From the NCBI GenBank assembly GCA_905215965.1, contig CAJMSD010000005.1:129074-193073 (forward strand): a stretch of DNA of 64,000 bases. The letters are read 5' to 3'. Under the pieces are notes generated by a model. That model made no database searches. It saw only the letters and a list, made by a program, of their open reading frames with translations, and was not told where the DNA came from. A program made the translations under genes and the position numbers. This document shows positions 19,172 through 27,780 of the stretch, piece by piece (the first letter of the stretch is position 1; each line of letters opens with the position of its first letter). The DNA is from an uncultured bacterium. GTDB taxonomy: Bacteria; Bacillota; Clostridia; Oscillospirales; Ruminococcaceae.

Positions 19172-19321
19172 CATATATCCGATGATAAAACGATAACTGT
19201 GAATGGGACGGCAGCGATGCCGTTCTGCACAGCTATTTCAAAAACAAAAAGAGGGGCAGATAGAGAAAGCGAACCCCTCGCTCTAAAAGCATAGAGAAAG
19301 AGAAGCTAAGGAGTACAAGCT

Positions 19322-19540
19322 ATGGATAATAACACAATTGCCGTAGATAAAGAAAAGGCAGACAACATTTTTATCACAAAGTCCGAATACAAGATCGGGC
19401 ATACCCTTTATACAGTGACAACTGTATTCAACCCTGCTTCAAAGGAAAGCCTTTCGGAAATCATGAAAAGGTTGCTTATCCGAGAAAGTGAAAAACTCCT
19501 CGGTGAATCCGGACAAGAACCTGAGAAGCGGGCTGTGTAA
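19322..19540 (+). CDS. tnpW: TnpW-like transposon protein
   Basis: 72 residues with the TnpW pattern 'YKIGHTLYTVTTVFN' followed by 'SKESLSEIMKRLLIRE'. The ATG at 19322 follows AAGGAGTACAAGCT. In Tn4451-type elements tnpW lies directly upstream of the large serine recombinase gene, as here (next gene at 19629). Its biochemical role is not established. Confidence 0.8.
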   Translation: MDNNTIAVDKEKADNIFITKSEYKIGHTLYTVTTVFNPASKESLSEIMKRLLIRESEKLLGESGQEPEKRAV

Positions 19541-19592
19541 CTTTGGAATATCGGCGCATTGCGTTTTACCATAATATGCGCTATAATGATAA

Positions 19593-19868
<276 letters not shown>

Positions 19869-20175
19869 GTTATGGGGTGGAGCGAGATTGACCGTTTAAG
19901 CCTCGGACGCCCACGCTACTGGAGTTATCGCACTTTCAAATGATTGCAAAGCTTTCATTTGTATCGTGCAACCGTCTTTCATTTGGTAGTGCTGAAAGTG
20001 CAGAAAATGCCGTAGATGCGCTAAAAAGCGCAGATTAGTTTCGTCACAGAAATGGGCGGATTTAGGACACTTTCAAATGATTGATGGGGCTTTCGTTTTG
20101 GGGGTGCGACTTTTATTTGAGAGTGCAGGGCTTCCGTTTGTGGGGTGTGACGAAACGCGTATTGTTTTCAAATCA
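19869..20175. other. Non-coding left subterminal region with short repeats
   Basis: No gene is seen. CACTTTCAAATGATT occurs at about 19931 and 20069, with further CTTTCATTTG variants, and TTTCGTCACA/TGTGACGAAAC occurs at about 20039, 20149 and again at 21152. CTTTCAAATGA also occurs at the right end of the inner element (59601), so these may be subterminal recombinase or regulator sites. Confidence 0.5.
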
Positions 20176-20307
20176 TTACGACAGCAGCCATTCTTCAACA
20201 GTCAAGCATTTCAATTCTTTAAACTGTCTGAGCTGCTTATCATTTGTTAAAAACAAATCGCAGCCTGTGTACACAGCAACCGCAAGCTGTAAGGAATAGC
20301 AAATGCT
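20176..20307 (-). pseudogene. C-terminal remnant of a PIN-domain (VapC-type) toxin
   Basis: The minus strand encodes about 43 residues ending in 'AVAVYTGCDLFLTNDKQLRQ' and 'TVEEWLLS', the last catalytic-Asp region of PIN-domain RNases. An in-frame stop lies just upstream (20308-20310), so only a fragment is left. No antitoxin remains beside it. Confidence 0.65.
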
Positions 20308-20550
20308 TTAGTTTTCCTGCTTTCAGTATAGCATACAAATACCCCTCCTGTCAAGTGCCTATTTCTATGTTTCTCAGCCTCAGATTTCATTCTGTTCGCC
20401 TCACACAATTCTCTCGTTGCAAAGACCCGATTTATTTGTGGGCTGATCGTGTTGACTTATTTCTCTTACAGGCGTAAAATTAGAAGCTGAGATCAGCCCC
20501 TCGCGGTTGATACCAGAGCATTTTGATCGCTCATCAAGGAGGTAAAGTCA

Positions 20551-20961
20551 ATGACCGATACAGAAAAGAGAAAAGTAGAAAAATTGAGAGCAGAAGGTTA
20601 TAGCTACAACATGATCTCAAAGACGTTGGGGATCTCGCTCAGCACTGTTAAATCGCATATTCGCCGGAAGACTAAGATAGTGCCACACCCACAAACAGAT
20701 AGTCCCAGCGACATCCTTTGCAAACGCTGCGGCGCGCCGCTTGTCAACACGCCGAGGCACCGGCAGAAGATTTTCTGCAGCAAAAGCTGTCAGGAGCGTT
20801 ATTGGCGTGAACATCGTGATATTTCACTGTGTAAATCCCTTGTCTCCTGCATCTGCGCCAGTTGTGGAAAAGTAATTCTCGACTACAAAGGGAAGCATCG
20901 CAAATACTGCTCACACCAATGCTACATTGCTGTTCGGTATGGGAGATGTTGTAATGAGTAA
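20551..20961 (+). CDS. Helix-turn-helix protein with zinc-finger motifs (recombinase-associated)
   Basis: 136 residues. An N-terminal sigma-like HTH ('EKLRAEGYSYNMISKTLGIS') is followed by two or three Cys-rich motifs ('LCKRCGAPLVNTPRHRQKIF', 'CASCGK', 'YCSHQC'). The same gene type occurs as a second copy at 55771-56274, directly upstream of the inner element's recombinases. The start has an AAGGAGG site. Probable role: control of recombinase genes or of excision. Proteins of this type are sometimes labelled as sigma factors, but no sigma regions 2 to 4 arrangement is visible. Confidence 0.7.
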   Translation: MTDTEKRKVEKLRAEGYSYNMISKTLGISLSTVKSHIRRKTKIVPHPQTDSPSDILCKRCGAPLVNTPRHRQKIFCSKSCQERYWREHRDISLCKSLVSCICASCGKVILDYKGKHRKYCSHQCYIAVRYGRCCNE

Positions 20962-21151
20962 AAATGAAGTCAGCTACCTTGTTACTATGCTGTTGCTCCG
21001 GAAGATGATGGACGAATCGATGCTGAGTCAAGATGACTACGAAGCGATCAATGCGCGGATGAAGCAAAAGTATGATCCGAAAATAGGGAGTTTATTCACT
21101 TCGGTTCAAGTCGTCGATGGCTCTGTTACTATGCATTCGTTTTATTTGTAG
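20954..21151 (+). CDS. Small SHOCT-like protein
   Basis: 65 residues, overlapping the zinc-finger gene by 8 bases (translational coupling). 'LVTMLLLRKMMDESMLSQDDYEAINARM' fits a short C-terminal helical (SHOCT-like) motif. A paralogue follows the second zinc-finger gene at 56177-56350, so the two genes move as a pair. Here no recombinase genes follow, which suggests a remnant of a related module. Confidence 0.65.
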   Translation: MSKNEVSYLVTMLLLRKMMDESMLSQDDYEAINARMKQKYDPKIGSLFTSVQVVDGSVTMHSFYL

Positions 21152-21195
21152 AGTGTGACGAAACTGTGGGGGGTTCCTTCTAATTTAGAAAAATT

Positions 21196-21222
21196 GCAGA
21201 GAGCAACTGAACTGCTCTCTGC
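21196..21222 (-). terminator. Terminator of the LRR-dockerin gene cluster
   Basis: A perfect 10-bp stem GCAGAGAGCA / TGCTCTCTGC followed on the minus strand by AATTTTT. It lies 160 bp downstream of the last LRR gene. Confidence 0.8.
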
Positions 21223-21383
21223 ATAAATAAGTTACTTCACATTGTTTTGCTTACTTCGTGAAGGGGTACGAAGCTAAATCAAAATATAGCGAATTAGGAA
21301 TACATTTTTATCTGATTTGTCCCTTATGTTAACACCTTGCGCCAAGTTAAGTGCAGATAATGGCCGCAAGATATAAACAACAA

Positions 21384-23669
21384 TTACTGCTGCTGCTGGA
21401 TCAAAGCTCTCTTCATCATACAAAGGTCGAATACATCAAGCTTATCATTCTTGCAAAGATCAGCTGCCTTCCAGTTAGCAAGATGGGTATCCGGCACAGC
21501 GAGAAGCCATTTTTGCAGGAGAACAACGTCGGCTATGTTGAATTTTCCGTCATTATTGATGTCGCCTTCCAACTCCACAGGAGCCTCTCCGAGGGAGATG
21601 AAGCTAATGCCATGATTCATTGCATACCAGTAAGCAGTAGAATCGCTATAACCGGAAATGCTTCCGTTATAGGAGTATGGAAGTATATAGTTCAGTGGCT
21701 CAGTGTCATCGCCAATCGTACAATGCGGATTCTGAATGATGAGAGATTCAAGTGATTCACACGAAAAAAAAGCAAACGTTTCAACAACAGACACACTAGA
21801 AGGAAGCGATAGAGATCGTATCGCACTATCTGAGAATGCGTATTCGCCGATACTCGTCACTCCGTCAGAGAGTGTGACGGAAGTCAAATTGTAACAGCCA
21901 TCAAATGCTCTATCACCGATGCTTTTCACACTGCCAGGAATCGTAATCTCCGTCAAACCAAAACATAAACTAAATGCATTATTGCCAATACTTGCTACAT
22001 TTTCCGGAATCGTAATCGAAGTCAGACCGGTACATTCAAACGCAGAATCGCTAATACTTGTAACACCATCCGGAATTGTGATCGATGTTAGACCGGTACA
22101 CATATTAAACGCTGAATTACCTATACTTGTAACACCTTCCGGAATTCCGAATGAAGTAAGAGCGGAGCATTCATAAAACGCAGAGTCGCCTATGCTCGTG
22201 ACACTGTCTGGAATCAAGACCGAAGTCAGACCAGTACACTTATAAAACACGGAATCACCGATGCTTGTCACACCCTCCGGAATCGTAACTTCCGTCAGGT
22301 TAGTACAGAAACGAAACGCATAATCACCAATGTACACGACGCCGTCCGGAATTGTGATCGAGGTCAAATTTTTGCAACCATCGAATGCCCAATCACCGAT
22401 ACTTGTCACGCTGTCCGGGATCGAAATCGAAGTCAGGGAACAACTATCAAATGCTGCGTCACCAATGCGTGTCACACCATCCGGAATCGTTACCGTGGTT
22501 AGACCGGTGTTTGCAAACACACGATCATCAATAATCGTGACACCGTCCGGGATCGTGATGCTTGTCAGACTGCTACACCAATCGAATGCCCCATTTCCGA
22601 TGCTTGTCACATTTTTCGGAATCACGATGTTCGTCAGATTTCTACAATTTTGGAAAGCTCTCCCTCCGATGCTTGTCACGCTTTCCGGAATTGTGACACT
22701 GGTCAGATTCTCACAATCACTGAATACCATCCATCCGATACTTGTCACGCTGTTCGGGAGCGTGACCGAGGTAAGACCAGTACATTTGTAAAAAGCATAA
22801 TCGTTGATAGTAGTCACACTTCTTGGGATCGTAATCGTGGTCTGGCCAGTACATTCATAAAACGCATAACCATTGATGCTCGTCACGCCTTCTGGTATCG
22901 TGACAACCCCATCGGCTGTACTGCCGTCGATCAGAATATGGTTCACGATCACAAGTGGATTTTCTGCCTGGCGTTCACTCAGCCAGGGCGTACCATAGAA
23001 CGCATGACGCCCAATGTTTGTCACAGTGTTTGGGATCGAGATCGAGACAAGCTCAGTACACTCATAAAACGCAAGATCCTTGATGCTTGTCACACCTTCC
23101 GGGAGCGTAATGTGCGTCAGTTTTGTGCATTCCTGAAATGCACTTGCTCCAATGCTTGTCACGCCTCCTGGAATCGTGACAGCTCCTTCGGCCGTGCTGC
23201 CGTCGATCAGGATATGATTCACGATTACAAGTGGATCTTCTGCTTGCCGTTCACTCAACCAAGGTGTACCATAGAATGCGAAATCGCCAATGCTTGTCAC
23301 AGTGTTTGGAATTGCGATCTCTGTTAGATTACCGCAATAGGAAAACGCATCAGAGCCGATGCTCGTGACACTGTCTGAAATTATGATTGATGTCATACTG
23401 TTGCATCCTCTAAATGTCTGCCTGTTAATGCTCGTAACAGGAACGTCTCTAATTTCCTTTGGGATGACAACATCGCTTGGTATATCCTGTTCATAACCGA
23501 TCACTTCAGCGTGGTCTGGATAGATGCGAAACACCAGTTCATTTTCAGTGCTCTCTATATATTCGACATCCTCTGCGTACGCTGTCATAGGCTCTGATGA
23601 GATAAACTGTTGAACAGAACTGCATAATAAAAAAACAGATAATGCTCCAGCAATTAACTTTTTCATCAT
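21384..23669 (-). CDS. BspA-type LRR protein with C-terminal dockerin
   Basis: 761 residues. The ATG at 23669 follows AAAAGGAG; the frame runs on to 23696 but without a site. After the signal peptide come about two dozen LRR_5 repeats of ~23 residues ('LTSITIPDGVTSIGDSAFYEC' pattern), twice interrupted by a 'GTPWLSERQAEDPLVIVNHI' insertion. The last ~60 residues are a dockerin ('GDINNDGKFNIADVVLLQKW' and 'DKLDVFDLCMMKRALI'). BspA-type LRRs mediate binding to proteins, other cells or host surfaces; the dockerin would place the protein on a cohesin scaffold. It is the last gene of a seven-gene cluster and nearly overlaps the gene before it. Confidence 0.88.
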   Translation of the reverse strand: MMKKLIAGALSVFLLCSSVQQFISSEPMTAYAEDVEYIESTENELVFRIYPDHAEVIGYEQDIPSDVVIPKEIRDVPVTSINRQTFRGCNSMTSIIISDSVTSIGSDAFSYCGNLTEIAIPNTVTSIGDFAFYGTPWLSERQAEDPLVIVNHILIDGSTAEGAVTIPGGVTSIGASAFQECTKLTHITLPEGVTSIKDLAFYECTELVSISIPNTVTNIGRHAFYGTPWLSERQAENPLVIVNHILIDGSTADGVVTIPEGVTSINGYAFYECTGQTTITIPRSVTTINDYAFYKCTGLTSVTLPNSVTSIGWMVFSDCENLTSVTIPESVTSIGGRAFQNCRNLTNIVIPKNVTSIGNGAFDWCSSLTSITIPDGVTIIDDRVFANTGLTTVTIPDGVTRIGDAAFDSCSLTSISIPDSVTSIGDWAFDGCKNLTSITIPDGVVYIGDYAFRFCTNLTEVTIPEGVTSIGDSVFYKCTGLTSVLIPDSVTSIGDSAFYECSALTSFGIPEGVTSIGNSAFNMCTGLTSITIPDGVTSISDSAFECTGLTSITIPENVASIGNNAFSLCFGLTEITIPGSVKSIGDRAFDGCYNLTSVTLSDGVTSIGEYAFSDSAIRSLSLPSSVSVVETFAFFSCESLESLIIQNPHCTIGDDTEPLNYILPYSYNGSISGYSDSTAYWYAMNHGISFISLGEAPVELEGDINNDGKFNIADVVLLQKWLLAVPDTHLANWKAADLCKNDKLDVFDLCMMKRALIQQQQ

Positions 23670-23685
23670 ATCATGTTCACTCCTT

Positions 23686-25728
23686 TTATGTTTCATTTGA
23701 AATCAAAGCTCTCTTCATCATACAAAGGTCGAATACATCAAGCTTATCGTCCACATAGAAATCAGCTGCCTTCCAGTTGGCAAGATAGGTGTCCGGCACA
23801 GCAAGAAGCCACTTCTGGAGCAGGACAACATCGGAGACCGTGAGTGCGCCATCCCCGTTGACATCCCCCTTGTACTGTGCTGGTACTTCTCCGAGGGATA
23901 CAAACGGAATGCCGCACCATCCGGCAAAGGTTTCAGCATGGGAGCCGGAATAGCCCTTGATGACAGTGAGCGACGAACAGAGAGTAAACGCATCAACGCC
24001 GATCGCTGTTACACTTGCCGGAATCGTAATGCTGTCAAGACTTGTACAGCCGTAAAATGCCTCGTTGATGATCTCTGTCACACCATCGGGAATTGTAACA
24101 TCTCCGGAACAAGCTGCTCCATCAATGAGAATATCGTTTACGATCACAAGGGGATCTTCACGCCGCCTTTCTTCCAGCCAGCGTGTACCATAAAATGGGT
24201 TACAATAGAATCCAACACTATCAGGAATAATGATGTTTTCCAGATCAGTGCAGTTCCCGAATGCATCATACCCAATGCTTTTCACACCGTCCGGGATCGT
24301 GACACTGGTCAGACCGGTACAGCCGTAAAATGCCGATTCACCGATGTATGTCACACCGTCCGGGATCGTCACACTGGTCAGACCAGTACAGCCGTAAAAT
24401 GCCGATTCACCGATGCATGTCACACCGTCCGGAATCGTGTATGAGCCTTTCCTTCCTTTCGGATATAAGAGTAAAACGGTGCAGTCCTTATCGAATAAAA
24501 CGCCGTCCACATCACAGTAATCCGGATTGCCTTCCGCAATCTTGATGTCTCTCAAACTGGTGCAGCGGGAAAATGCATAAGTGCTTATGAACGTTACGCT
24601 GTCCGGAATCGTGATGCTGGTCAGGTTCGAGCAGCCAGAAAACATATGCTCTCCTATCCCGGTCACACCGTCCAGAAACGTGATGCTGGTCATGCTGGTG
24701 CAGTCGTAAAACGCATCCCTGCTGATCGTTACAGGCACCCCACCGATGCTTGAAGGGATCACGACCTCGGCAGGCAGGTCTTCGGTATATCCTGTGATGC
24801 TCACCTCGAACCAGTACTCACCTTCCGTTACCTCATATACCAGCCCCTTTCTGGTGATTCCTTCACTGCCTGGTGCTTCACCAAGCGACTCGAAAGGAAT
24901 GTGGTAGCAGTTTGCGTAGATCTCGGCAAAGCTGTTTGTATAGCCTTTGATCGTCAGATTCGGGCAATCTGAAAAAACCCAGGGAGCGTCCAAAAAGTCA
25001 CCGATGTTTGTAACACTATCCGGTATCACGATGCACTCCAGATTGGTGCAGCCTGTAAATGCATACGGAGGAATGCGTGTCATGCTGTTTGAGATCGTGA
25101 CAGTGGTTAGGCTTTCGCAACTTTGAAATACATGTTCGCCAATGCTCGACACACTGTTTGGGATTATGATGCCGGTCACTTCGGCGCTTTGAAATGCGCC
25201 ATCTCCGATGCTTTTGACACCGTCCGGAATTATGATATCTCCGGAACAGTCGATACCGTCGATGAGAATACCATTTATGATCACAAGCGGGTCTTCACGC
25301 CGCCTTGCTTCCAGCCACGGTGTACCGTAAAATGCATCACTGCCAATGCTTGTAACGCTATCCGAAATCGTGATGCCCCATAAGCTATCGCAAGCATAAA
25401 ACGCTTCGTAACCAATGCTTGTCACACTGTCAGGGACTATAACATTCGTAAGATCGAAGCAGTATTCAAAGGCGCAGCTATCTATCCCGGTCACAGGCTT
25501 CCCGTCGATCTCGGCAGGAATCACAACTTCAGCAGGCAGATCCTTCGTATGTCCGGTGATTCTTACTTCACCGTCTATTACGTCATATTCTAAGCCCTGT
25601 TCTGCATAGATCAGGTCCTCCGCCCTTGCAGTCAAGGAAATAGTCGGACTCACGGCGATATTTAGTTGCACACTGGTCAGGCATATTGCAGCTGCAAGAA
25701 GTGCAGAGAGAATTCTTTTGTGTTTCAT
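23686..25728 (-). CDS. BspA-type LRR protein with C-terminal dockerin
   Basis: 680 residues with GGAGG before the ATG at 25728 and a signal peptide. Two LRR blocks are separated by a spacer (about residues 285-325) that repeats the N-terminal 'GLVYEVTEG...ITGYTEDLPAEVVIP' segment, so the protein looks like an internal duplication. Three 'W-L-E-x-R-R-E-D-P-L-V-I-x-N' insertions occur among the LRRs. The dockerin at the end ('GDVNGDGALTVSDVVLLQKW') has 'ADFYVDDKLDVFD' in its second half, where the other proteins have 'ADLC'. It is followed by the next LRR gene with a 17-base gap. Confidence 0.88.
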   Translation of the reverse strand: MKHKRILSALLAAAICLTSVQLNIAVSPTISLTARAEDLIYAEQGLEYDVIDGEVRITGHTKDLPAEVVIPAEIDGKPVTGIDSCAFEYCFDLTNVIVPDSVTSIGYEAFYACDSLWGITISDSVTSIGSDAFYGTPWLEARRREDPLVIINGILIDGIDCSGDIIIPDGVKSIGDGAFQSAEVTGIIIPNSVSSIGEHVFQSCESLTTVTISNSMTRIPPYAFTGCTNLECIVIPDSVTNIGDFLDAPWVFSDCPNLTIKGYTNSFAEIYANCYHIPFESLGEAPGSEGITRKGLVYEVTEGEYWFEVSITGYTEDLPAEVVIPSSIGGVPVTISRDAFYDCTSMTSITFLDGVTGIGEHMFSGCSNLTSITIPDSVTFISTYAFSRCTSLRDIKIAEGNPDYCDVDGVLFDKDCTVLLLYPKGRKGSYTIPDGVTCIGESAFYGCTGLTSVTIPDGVTYIGESAFYGCTGLTSVTIPDGVKSIGYDAFGNCTDLENIIIPDSVGFYCNPFYGTRWLEERRREDPLVIVNDILIDGAACSGDVTIPDGVTEIINEAFYGCTSLDSITIPASVTAIGVDAFTLCSSLTVIKGYSGSHAETFAGWCGIPFVSLGEVPAQYKGDVNGDGALTVSDVVLLQKWLLAVPDTYLANWKAADFYVDDKLDVFDLCMMKRALISNET

Positions 25729-25764
25729 TTATATGACCTCCTCTGAAAATACCCAGAATACACA

Positions 25765-27687
25765 TCACTGACTGTCGAGCAGTAAGCGCTTCATTAAGCA
25801 AAGATCAAACACATCGAGTTTTCCGTCTTCACAGAGATCGGCTGCCTTCCAGTTGGAAAGGTGCGTGTCCGGCACAGCAAGGAGCCATTTCTGGAGTAAG
25901 ACCACATCGCTGATGGTAAACGCACCATCATAGTTGACATCCCCGTCCGGTGCATCGTATCCGTCGATATAGATCGAATCCACATTGATCGCCGCCTTGC
26001 ATCCGGAATTGACTAAACTCGTATCAACTGCACCGTAATAGAATACATCGATATTGGAATCCAGATACAGACAAGAGATGCTGTCCGATGGCGATTCCAC
26101 ATACCAGCTAACACTATAGTTCCCATCACCATGAATCATCGCGACCTGTGTATCGGGAAATGATTCCTTCGTTTGATCGCTATAGAAATAGCTCTCTGCG
26201 CCGATCATACCGCACAGATATACCGCCAGCGGCATACCTGTGCCATCCTCGCTCAGATCCACGGAATCTGTTCCGATGCCGGAAACATGGAAATTGACCG
26301 TGATCTTTCTTTGGATCTCCTGTTCGGGGTCGATATCCCGGATCTCGTTTCCCCAGACATTGTAAATACTGCATCTGAGATGACGTCCGTCGTCCGTCAC
26401 CTCCGTTTGATCCGAAGAACGCTTGTAGACTACCGGGAAACCATCGTACGGGTCAAAGGGCGTATCCGTACCGATCACATAGAACGGATATCCTTGATCC
26501 AATGCATATCTTTGAGCCGTAGATCCCAGCGGTCCAGACAGTATACCGGAATAGGAGCTAACTGCATGACTCCCTGTCACCTCGTACCATTCAGAATCAA
26601 GTTTGTTGCAAATTGTTGCGGTCGTGGAAGTAATTATGCAATCAGTGCCCATGAATATGACCGATCGCAGAGCTTCACAATCACACAGAAAATGGTCACC
26701 GACCCTTTCGGTGTTCACAGGGATCACGATCTCCTCTAAATTGCTGCATCCTTCAAACGCACTGGTTTCAATACTTGTAATGCTGTCTGGTAGTTGGATA
26801 TTTGATATCCGGCTTTCAAAAAACGCATAACTGTTGATCGTTTCCGTGCCATACGGTACTATGTAGCTACCTTCTTTGGCAGCAGGATACTGTATGAGCT
26901 CCTTTCCGTCTTTGGAAAATAAAACACCGTCACTGCTCTTGTATGCTTTATCATCTGGTGCAACGTCGATGCTGACAAGGTTTGGACAGTTTTCAAAATT
27001 ACCATAAGGCGAATAGTATTCCAGACTAGCCGGCAGTGTGATATGCTGCAGCGTCTCACAGCCCCCAAAGACGCCATCATAGATTCTCCTGATACCGTCC
27101 GGGACCACATAGGATGTGGCTTCTTTGCCTAACGGATACTGGATCAATCCGGCTTCTTCTCTACTGATCAGCGCACCATCTGCGCTGTAATAAAACGAAT
27201 TCTCCGGATCCACCTGGATCTCTTTTAAGCTCAGGCATCCATTAAAGGGACTGTCGATCTCCTCAACATTTTTTGAGATCGAGATCGTTTGCAGGGAGCC
27301 ACAGCCAAAGAAAGCTCGATACTTTATCTTTTTAATGCTGTCTGGCAAGATGACCGAAGTAAGAGCGCTGTGGTCGGCAAATGCGCCGCCGCCGACAGAA
27401 GTGACGCCCTCCTTAATCACGACCTTGCGGACAGCAGCATGTTCCCACGGGCCTCCGAGTGCAATGCCAGCGTCCATAGCACAGTAATAGTACATATCAC
27501 CTGTACCACTGATGATCAGAGTTCCGTCATCTTCCAGGATCCATTCGACATTGTCACCGCATATTCCAGAAGTAGGAAACACATATTTCTCCTCAGCGGA
27601 CACAGGCATGACGACCGAATCTGTGAGTGGGAACGTGGAAAAAAACATGGCACATACAGTCAATACCACGATAGCCCTTCTTTTCAT
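25765..27687 (-). CDS. BspA-type LRR protein with insert domain and dockerin
   Basis: 640 residues, start at 27687 with AAGGGGGG site. The N-terminus has the 'ICGDNVEWILEDDGTLIISG' module common in front of such LRRs. LRR repeats cover about residues 75-350 and include two 'SADGALISREE/SSDGVLFSKDGKELIQYPAAKE' hairpin inserts. A non-LRR domain of about 170 residues follows (~400-570; 'NEIRDIDPEQEIQRKITVNF', 'YSVSWYVES'), possibly a carbohydrate- or protein-binding beta domain not recognised here. The dockerin is C-terminal. This insert domain is absent from the other LRR proteins of the cluster. Confidence 0.85.
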   Translation of the reverse strand: MKRRAIVVLTVCAMFFSTFPLTDSVVMPVSAEEKYVFPTSGICGDNVEWILEDDGTLIISGTGDMYYYCAMDAGIALGGPWEHAAVRKVVIKEGVTSVGGGAFADHSALTSVILPDSIKKIKYRAFFGCGSLQTISISKNVEEIDSPFNGCLSLKEIQVDPENSFYYSADGALISREEAGLIQYPLGKEATSYVVPDGIRRIYDGVFGGCETLQHITLPASLEYYSPYGNFENCPNLVSIDVAPDDKAYKSSDGVLFSKDGKELIQYPAAKEGSYIVPYGTETINSYAFFESRISNIQLPDSITSIETSAFEGCSNLEEIVIPVNTERVGDHFLCDCEALRSVIFMGTDCIITSTTATICNKLDSEWYEVTGSHAVSSYSGILSGPLGSTAQRYALDQGYPFYVIGTDTPFDPYDGFPVVYKRSSDQTEVTDDGRHLRCSIYNVWGNEIRDIDPEQEIQRKITVNFHVSGIGTDSVDLSEDGTGMPLAVYLCGMIGAESYFYSDQTKESFPDTQVAMIHGDGNYSVSWYVESPSDSISCLYLDSNIDVFYYGAVDTSLVNSGCKAAINVDSIYIDGYDAPDGDVNYDGAFTISDVVLLQKWLLAVPDTHLSNWKAADLCEDGKLDVFDLCLMKRLLLDSQ

Positions 27688-27780
27688 AAGAACCCCCCTT
27701 GCTATTGTTATGAACTAACCGAATGAAGAACCTAAAGAATGTGCAACATCAAGTTATTTCCTATTGATTCAGAATACACA

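Noticed and set aside
20551..20961. Sigma factor
   Set aside because: Only an HTH and Cys-rich motifs are seen; regions 2 and 4 of a sigma factor are lacking.
21919..23327. Plus-strand open frames across the first LRR gene
   Set aside because: They are antisense shadows produced by the regular codon pattern of the LRRs, with no ribosome binding sites or known domains.
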